From Coleofasciculus sp. S288 (GTDB lineage: Bacteria; Cyanobacteriota; Cyanobacteriia; Cyanobacteriales; Coleofasciculaceae), in the NCBI GenBank assembly GCA_020216575.1, contig JAIUYC010000090.1, positions 1-9,088 on the forward strand: a stretch of 9,088 nucleotides of DNA. The letters run 5' to 3'. Made by a program: the position numbers and the translations under genes. Positions 5,332-9,088 of this stretch are shown in pieces (position 1 is the stretch's first letter; the number at the start of each line of letters is the position of its first letter). The notes beneath the pieces are model-generated. The model searched no databases and was not told the origin of the DNA. It saw only the letters and a program-made list of their open reading frames with translations.

Positions 5332-7017
5332 ATGATTCCTGATTCAGCTTCCTCGGTTGACCCGAAACAAAATCCCTGGTTCCGTACCATTAGACCGATT
5401 GGTGCCGCTGCCTTGCAGGGCATCGCTTTTCGGGACGATACAATTATCGCGATTGATGCCACGACTGGCTATCTACTGCAAATTGATCCCCTTAGTGATA
5501 ACACAGCAATTCTGAATTCGTCTCGCGAGTCAGATTTGGTTGGGGCAACAGGTCTGGCTCTTTCAGGAGATACCCTTTGGTTAACCTGGCAAGATAGTGT
5601 TTACTGTTGCCAACTCAATGGCGATTTCACGCTCGAACACTTTGTTACCTTGCCTTACACAGCTGACGGCGTCGCTGTTACAGCGTCTACTGTCTATGTT
5701 GCCTGCAAAAAAGCGGGCTATATTCTCGTTTATAACCGCACTACCGCACGCGAGATTACCCGATTTTATACTCCAGGCATTGGTGTTGAGAATATTACAG
5801 TACGGGATGAAGAACTTTGGGTATCGGACATTGAGGAGCAGACGGTTTACTGCCTCGATCGCGCAACCGGTGAAATTCAGTTCAGCCTTCTGACCCCCTT
5901 TGAACGCCCTACAGGCTTAGCGTTTCACACCGACCCTCAAACCGGTCGAGATATCCTTTACGTCGCGTATGCCAGCGAGGAGCCTTACATCCGGGATAAT
6001 CCGAATGCCGACCCAAATCACGAATTGCAGTATCGCGATCGCACATTCATTCACCCCCTCCACTTTGCCTATTACCCCGACCGTCACTATGCCCTATCCA
6101 ATGGCTATTTAATCGAAATGTCCTATGTCGAGGAGCTTTCTCCCCTTGACGAGGTCGAGTTAAACGAGGTTGAATGGCGCATCGCTCTCCCCTCGGAGAC
6201 AGACCGACAAAAGGTTAGAAAAATTGAACCCGTAGGTCGTCCCTTTACCGAAGAAATTCAGGACGGTCAGCGAGTTGCCGTTTTCAAGTTTGACACCCTC
6301 CAACCTGGAGAACGCCATTTGTTTGGCTGGAAAGCCCTTTTGGAAGTCTGGAGCATTAAATACCGCCTGACACCCCGGGATGTAGAAAATATCCCGAAGC
6401 TGTCATCTGAGTTTGAGAGTCGTTATCTTGTAGATGATGACGAGTTAGCTATGGACACGGAGATCATCCGCCGCGCTGCCCGGGAAGCGATCGGTCGCGA
6501 AACGAATCTCCTCCGGCAAGTTTACAGCATTCGCAACTATGTCTATGACCAACTCTCCTACGGGATTAAACCGCATATCGACCCGCCAGACGTTGCCTTA
6601 GAGCGAGGTATTGGTTCCTGCGGCGAGTATCTGGGCGTTTTACTCGCTCTGGGACGGCTCAACGGGATTGCTTGCCGCACGGTTGGTCGCTACAAGTGTC
6701 CTCCCCATGCTGACAAACCGGGTATCCCCTTAGAACCAGACTTCAATCATGTTTGGATGGAATTTTACGTGCCAGGGTTCGGCTGGCTACCGATGGAATC
6801 AAATCCCGACGATACAGTTGAAGGCGGTCCCTACCCAACACGGTTTTTTATGGGTCTTTGCTGGTATCACATGGAGATGGGGAAAAGCATTCCCTTTGAA
6901 ACCCTGATGAGTCAGGGCGAACCCGTGAACAAGGCAGAGATTTCCATTGGAGAGTTAGCGATTAATCATGTGAGGTTCACGATTGTGGAAGAATTGATTC
7001 CACTTGGAGGGGGGTAG
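5332..7017 (+). CDS. Beta-propeller-like and transglutaminase-like domain protein
   Basis: The 561-residue protein has three parts. Residues about 25-220 contain repeated strand units of NHL/SMP-30 style (GIAFRDDTIIAID at 30, GLALSGDTLWLTW at 74, GVAVTASTVYVAC at 113, NITVRDEELWVSD at 154, GLAFHTD at 195), read as about five propeller blades. Residues about 255-350 look like the beta domain that often precedes a transglutaminase core. Residues about 392-500 are the transglutaminase-like core, with Cys430 in GSCGEY and His473 in FNHVWMEFY. In the third catalytic position, W485 plus four, where most relatives have Asp (GW..xD), this protein has Glu489 (GWLPMES); Asp493/494 follow. Possible activities are peptidase, amide hydrolase or crosslinking; the substrate is unknown. 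No signal peptide or membrane segment is present, so it is probably cytoplasmic. The ATG at 5332 is the first in frame and gives a polar start. Confidence 0.87.
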   Translation: MIPDSASSVDPKQNPWFRTIRPIGAAALQGIAFRDDTIIAIDATTGYLLQIDPLSDNTAILNSSRESDLVGATGLALSGDTLWLTWQDSVYCCQLNGDFTLEHFVTLPYTADGVAVTASTVYVACKKAGYILVYNRTTAREITRFYTPGIGVENITVRDEELWVSDIEEQTVYCLDRATGEIQFSLLTPFERPTGLAFHTDPQTGRDILYVAYASEEPYIRDNPNADPNHELQYRDRTFIHPLHFAYYPDRHYALSNGYLIEMSYVEELSPLDEVELNEVEWRIALPSETDRQKVRKIEPVGRPFTEEIQDGQRVAVFKFDTLQPGERHLFGWKALLEVWSIKYRLTPRDVENIPKLSSEFESRYLVDDDELAMDTEIIRRAAREAIGRETNLLRQVYSIRNYVYDQLSYGIKPHIDPPDVALERGIGSCGEYLGVLLALGRLNGIACRTVGRYKCPPHADKPGIPLEPDFNHVWMEFYVPGFGWLPMESNPDDTVEGGPYPTRFFMGLCWYHMEMGKSIPFETLMSQGEPVNKAEISIGELAINHVRFTIVEELIPLGGG

Positions 7018-7020
7018 TGG

Positions 7021-7101
7021 GTAGTAGGTAATGGTTAGTAGGGGAGAAAGGGATTATTCTGGCGTCGCATGCTCTTCTTAGTTCCCACTAACCACTACTA
7101 C
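7021..7101. repeat. Long imperfect stem-loop of TAGT/GGT repeats
   Basis: Immediately after the transglutaminase-like gene, GTAGTAG (7021-7027), TGGTTAGT (7032-7039) and GGG (7041-7043) pair with CTACTAC (7095-7101), ACTAACCA (7087-7094) and CCC (7084-7086). This gives 18 base pairs, interrupted on the left arm only by a GTAA bulge and a single A, around a 40-nt loop. The arms are short degenerate repeats (GTAGTGGGTAGTAGGTAATGG style) typical of cyanobacterial intergenic low-complexity DNA. It could act as an RNA stabiliser or terminator for the upstream gene, though no U-run follows. Confidence 0.65.
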
Positions 7102-7193
7102 TAACGACTAACGTTACCTTGCCCTCAAGGGGCGAGGGTGCCACGGTAAAGTGGTGTGGTGGATTCTTCATTCAGCAAGTTGAGAAATTACCA

Positions 7194-7967
7194 ATGGACG
7201 TTATCCCAGCAATTGATTTACTCGAAGGTCGGTGCGTGCGATTGTACCAGGGAGACTACGAGCGATCGCAAGTATTCAATGACAACCCGGTTGAGGTTGC
7301 CCGACAATGGGTTGATCAAGGTGCTTCGCGCTTGCATGTGGTTGACTTGGATGGGGCAAAAGCGGGTTATCCGGTAAACACCAAGGCAATAGAAGCGATC
7401 GCACAGGCAGTATCTGTACCTGTGCAAGTGGGAGGAGGATTGCGCGATCGCACGGGTGTAACTCAACTATTAGAGATTGGCGTCCAGCGAGCGATTTTGG
7501 GAACGGCTGCTGTGGAAGACCAGATGCTGGTAGAACAGTTGTGTGCGGAATTCCCAGGGCAAATTATTGTCGGCATTGATGCGCGTAAGGGATGGGTGGC
7601 GACGCATGGTTGGTTAGAAACCTCAGAAATTGCCGCAAAAGACCTTGCTCAGCAGATGGTTAAATTGGGAGCTGCCGCCATCATTTACACTGACATTTAT
7701 CGCGATGGTACACTCGCCGGTCCCAACCTGGATGCGTTGAGAGAACTTGCTGGTAGCATTTCGATTCCTGTCATTGCCTCTGGCGGCGTCAGTTCAATTA
7801 CTGATTTGTTAAGTTTGCTTGCTCTTGAACCCCTTGGCGTTACTGGTGTTGTTATCGGTCGCGCTCTTTACACGGGGGATATTTCCCTTAAGGAAGCCAT
7901 TCAAGCCGTTGGTTCCGGACGCCTTCAAGATATCCCGCCCGATTTAGGATTTTCGACGTTTGCTTGA
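7194..7967 (+). CDS. hisA: Phosphoribosylformimino-AICAR phosphate isomerase (HisA)
   Basis: HisA catalyses the fourth step of histidine synthesis, an Amadori rearrangement that converts ProFAR to PRFAR, in the cytoplasm. The 257-residue product is a full-length (beta/alpha)8 barrel. Both catalytic aspartates are present: Asp8 in [15 protein letters not shown] and Asp129 in GIDARKG. Phosphate-binding loops are GGGLRD (80-85) and ASGGVSS (195-201), and the late [14 protein letters not shown] segment (165-178) is typical. The start at 7194 is chosen because [12 protein letters not shown] is the family start. An in-frame TTG at 7119 would add 25 residues with no family support. A weak GAG (7182-7184) lies 9 nt before the ATG. 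Three HIP1 sites fall inside the gene (7262, 7395, 7444). No other his gene is adjacent, as is usual for cyanobacteria, where his genes are scattered. Confidence 0.98.
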   Translation: MDVIPAIDLLEGRCVRLYQGDYERSQVFNDNPVEVARQWVDQGASRLHVVDLDGAKAGYPVNTKAIEAIAQAVSVPVQVGGGLRDRTGVTQLLEIGVQRAILGTAAVEDQMLVEQLCAEFPGQIIVGIDARKGWVATHGWLETSEIAAKDLAQQMVKLGAAAIIYTDIYRDGTLAGPNLDALRELAGSISIPVIASGGVSSITDLLSLLALEPLGVTGVVIGRALYTGDISLKEAIQAVGSGRLQDIPPDLGFSTFA

Positions 7968-8007
7968 GGAATTGGCTTGGCGGTTGAAACCTCAGTTATA
8001 CAGACAA

Positions 8008-8025
8008 AACCCGCCTTTGCGGGTT
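8008..8025. terminator. Hairpin between convergent hisA and murF
   Basis: AACCCGC (8008-8014) and GCGGGTT (8019-8025) form a perfect 7-bp GC-rich stem with a CTTT loop in the 69-bp gap between the two stop codons. The position suits a bidirectional terminator. Neither strand has a long U-run after the stem, so intrinsic termination may be weak. The AAACCCGCC at 8007-8015 is shared with the inner palindrome at 1311-1341, so it may instead be a fragment of that repeat family. Confidence 0.5.
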
Positions 8026-8036
8026 ATAGAGACTGG

Positions 8037-9088
8037 TTAGCAATTTCTTAATGCCTCACGCAATTGATTCACCACCCGATCTAAACCCACGGAACGCGAG
8101 GCTTTGAACAGAAAGCGATCGCCAGGTTGCACCAAGTCCTTCAGACGATTGACCATGGCCTCATGACTCGAAAAGCACTCGGCTTGCAAAGGAACAGCGC
8201 CCTGTGCAATCGCTTCTGCTTCTGGGTCATCCACTAAAATCAACAGGGCATCCAAATTGAGTTGCTGCGCTGTCGTTCCAACTTGGCAGTGGAATTCGGG
8301 CGATCGCTCTCCCAATTCCTTCATTGTCCCCAGCACGGCAATATGCCGCTTGCCCGGAGTCTCTGCTAAGAGGTGTAGCGCCGCTATCATGGACTCCAGC
8401 CCAGCGTTGTAGGTTTCATCGAGAATGACAACATCGTTCGGCAAATCGTAGCGCTGCGATCGCCCTGCTGGCATTGCAACGGCTAATCCCTTGGTCAGGG
8501 GTGTCCAGTCAACCCCCAGGAGTTTAGCGACGGCTAGGGCTGCTAGATAGTTGAGGGCGTTATGGCGGCCTGGGAGGGGAAGGGAAAACTGCATTCCTTC
8601 GACCTCCAGGGTTTGGGGGTCAATCAACCGCCCCTGTAAATCTCCACCCTCCAGTCCATACGTTAAAGTCCGCCCTTGCCAAACCGTCGCTGCTGTTTTG
8701 ATTAATCGTGAGTTGTCATGATTGAGAACAGCTACACCCGTAGCAGGCATTTCGGCTAATAACTCGCACTTGGCTTTAGCGATCGCATCCTCGGAACCCA
8801 ACAGACCAATATGAGCTGTACCCACATTTGTAATAACGCTTACCGTCGGACGGGCAATCTGAGTCAGCAGGGCAATCTGCCCCATACCCCGCATCGCCAT
8901 TTCAATGACGGCATAGTTATGTTCGGGTCTCAATTCCAGTAACGTTTTGGGAACGCCAATTTCGTTGTTATAGTTCGCTTGGGTTTTGAGGACATTCCCC
9001 TGAGTTGACAAAACTGCCGCTATCAGCTCTTTCGTCGTAGTTTTGCCCACAGAACCCGTTATGGCAATGACTGGACTATCAAACTGAT
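8037..9088 (-). CDS. murF: UDP-MurNAc-tripeptide--D-Ala-D-Ala ligase (MurF), 5' end missing
   Basis: MurF adds D-Ala-D-Ala to the UDP-MurNAc-tripeptide, the last cytoplasmic step of peptidoglycan precursor synthesis, using ATP. The window holds the last 350 codons; the reading frame stays open to the right edge (QFDSPVIAITGSVGKTTTKE), so the first roughly 100 residues of a protein usually near 450 are outside. The GTG at 9048-9050 lies inside the P-loop and is not the start. Visible motifs are the ATP loop GSVGKTTTKE (about 9027-9056), NYNNEIGVP, EMAMRGMGQI, ITNVGTAHIGLLGS, AKAKCEL (with the lysine that is carbamylated in Mur ligases), the HNALNYLAALAVA helix, DETYNAGLESM, VLGTMKELGE, and the end FKASRSVGLDRVV. 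The central and C-terminal Mur ligase domains are complete. Four HIP1 sites lie within it. Confidence 0.97.
   Translation of the reverse strand, partial: QFDSPVIAITGSVGKTTTKELIAAVLSTQGNVLKTQANYNNEIGVPKTLLELRPEHNYAVIEMAMRGMGQIALLTQIARPTVSVITNVGTAHIGLLGSEDAIAKAKCELLAEMPATGVAVLNHDNSRLIKTAATVWQGRTLTYGLEGGDLQGRLIDPQTLEVEGMQFSLPLPGRHNALNYLAALAVAKLLGVDWTPLTKGLAVAMPAGRSQRYDLPNDVVILDETYNAGLESMIAALHLLAETPGKRHIAVLGTMKELGERSPEFHCQVGTTAQQLNLDALLILVDDPEAEAIAQGAVPLQAECFSSHEAMVNRLKDLVQPGDRFLFKASRSVGLDRVVNQLREALRNC

Larger units (their letters stand above)
1830..8786. repeat. Scattered HIP1 octamers (GCGATCGC), 12 sites
   Basis: Perfect GCGATCGC copies start at 1830, 2560, 2615, 4417, 6035, 7262, 7395, 7444, 8115, 8300, 8456 and 8779. 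Twelve in about 9 kb is far above one per 65 kb for a random octamer at even base composition. HIP1 is a hallmark of many cyanobacterial genomes. None falls in the CRISPR array, the Get3d gene or the DUF2358 gene, while hisA and murF carry seven together. Confidence 0.95.

Noticed and set aside
7119..7193. N-terminal extension of HisA from TTG
   Set aside because: The residues do not resemble HisA or a targeting signal, and the canonical start is at 7194.

Overview
The window is cyanobacterial chromosomal DNA. The evidence is: twelve copies of the palindrome GCGATCGC (HIP1, the overrepresented octamer of many cyanobacteria); several families largely confined to oxygenic phototrophs or especially common in cyanobacteria (a Get3d-type ATPase with an HSP20-like tail, a DUF2358 protein, a DUF928 exported protein, a long pentapeptide-repeat protein); and intergenic repeats of the sort seen in large, often filamentous cyanobacterial genomes. 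Genus and species cannot be read from the sequence.

Layout. (1) 1-1167: trailer (leader-distal) part of a CRISPR array, with the 3' end of one repeat, 16 full 37-bp repeats and 16 spacers. The leader, and probably the cas genes, lie left of the window. (2) 1168-1860: no convincing gene. It holds an AT-rich trailer, a nested inverted-repeat element (1260-1391) that looks like a small non-autonomous repeat, and a second imperfect inverted repeat (1620-1769). (3) 1861-2532 (+): a protein that is almost entirely pentapeptide repeats, 37 in a row. (4) 2636-5124 (-): three same-strand genes about 40 bp apart, in transcription order DUF928 exported protein, DUF2358 protein, and Get3d/ArsA-like ATPase; they may be one transcription unit. 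(5) 5125-5331: divergent promoter region. (6) 5332-7017 (+): a beta-propeller-like plus transglutaminase-like protein. (7) 7021-7101: long imperfect stem-loop built from TAGT/GGT-rich repeats. (8) 7194-7967 (+): hisA of histidine biosynthesis. (9) 8008-8025: short hairpin between convergent genes. (10) 8037-9088 (-): 3' part of murF (peptidoglycan precursor synthesis), running off the right edge.

How the genes work together. hisA and murF are core metabolism and are not functionally linked to each other. The DUF928-DUF2358-Get3d group is the only cluster whose spacing suggests co-expression, but its joint role is unknown. The CRISPR array is the only defence element; no cas gene, nuclease, toxin or transposase was found in the roughly 7.9 kb to its right. 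I see no convincing new multi-gene system. The items most worth checking are the array's unusual spacers, the two intergenic inverted-repeat elements, the 15-residue internal duplication in the pentapeptide protein, and the propeller-transglutaminase protein with Glu where the catalytic Asp is expected.
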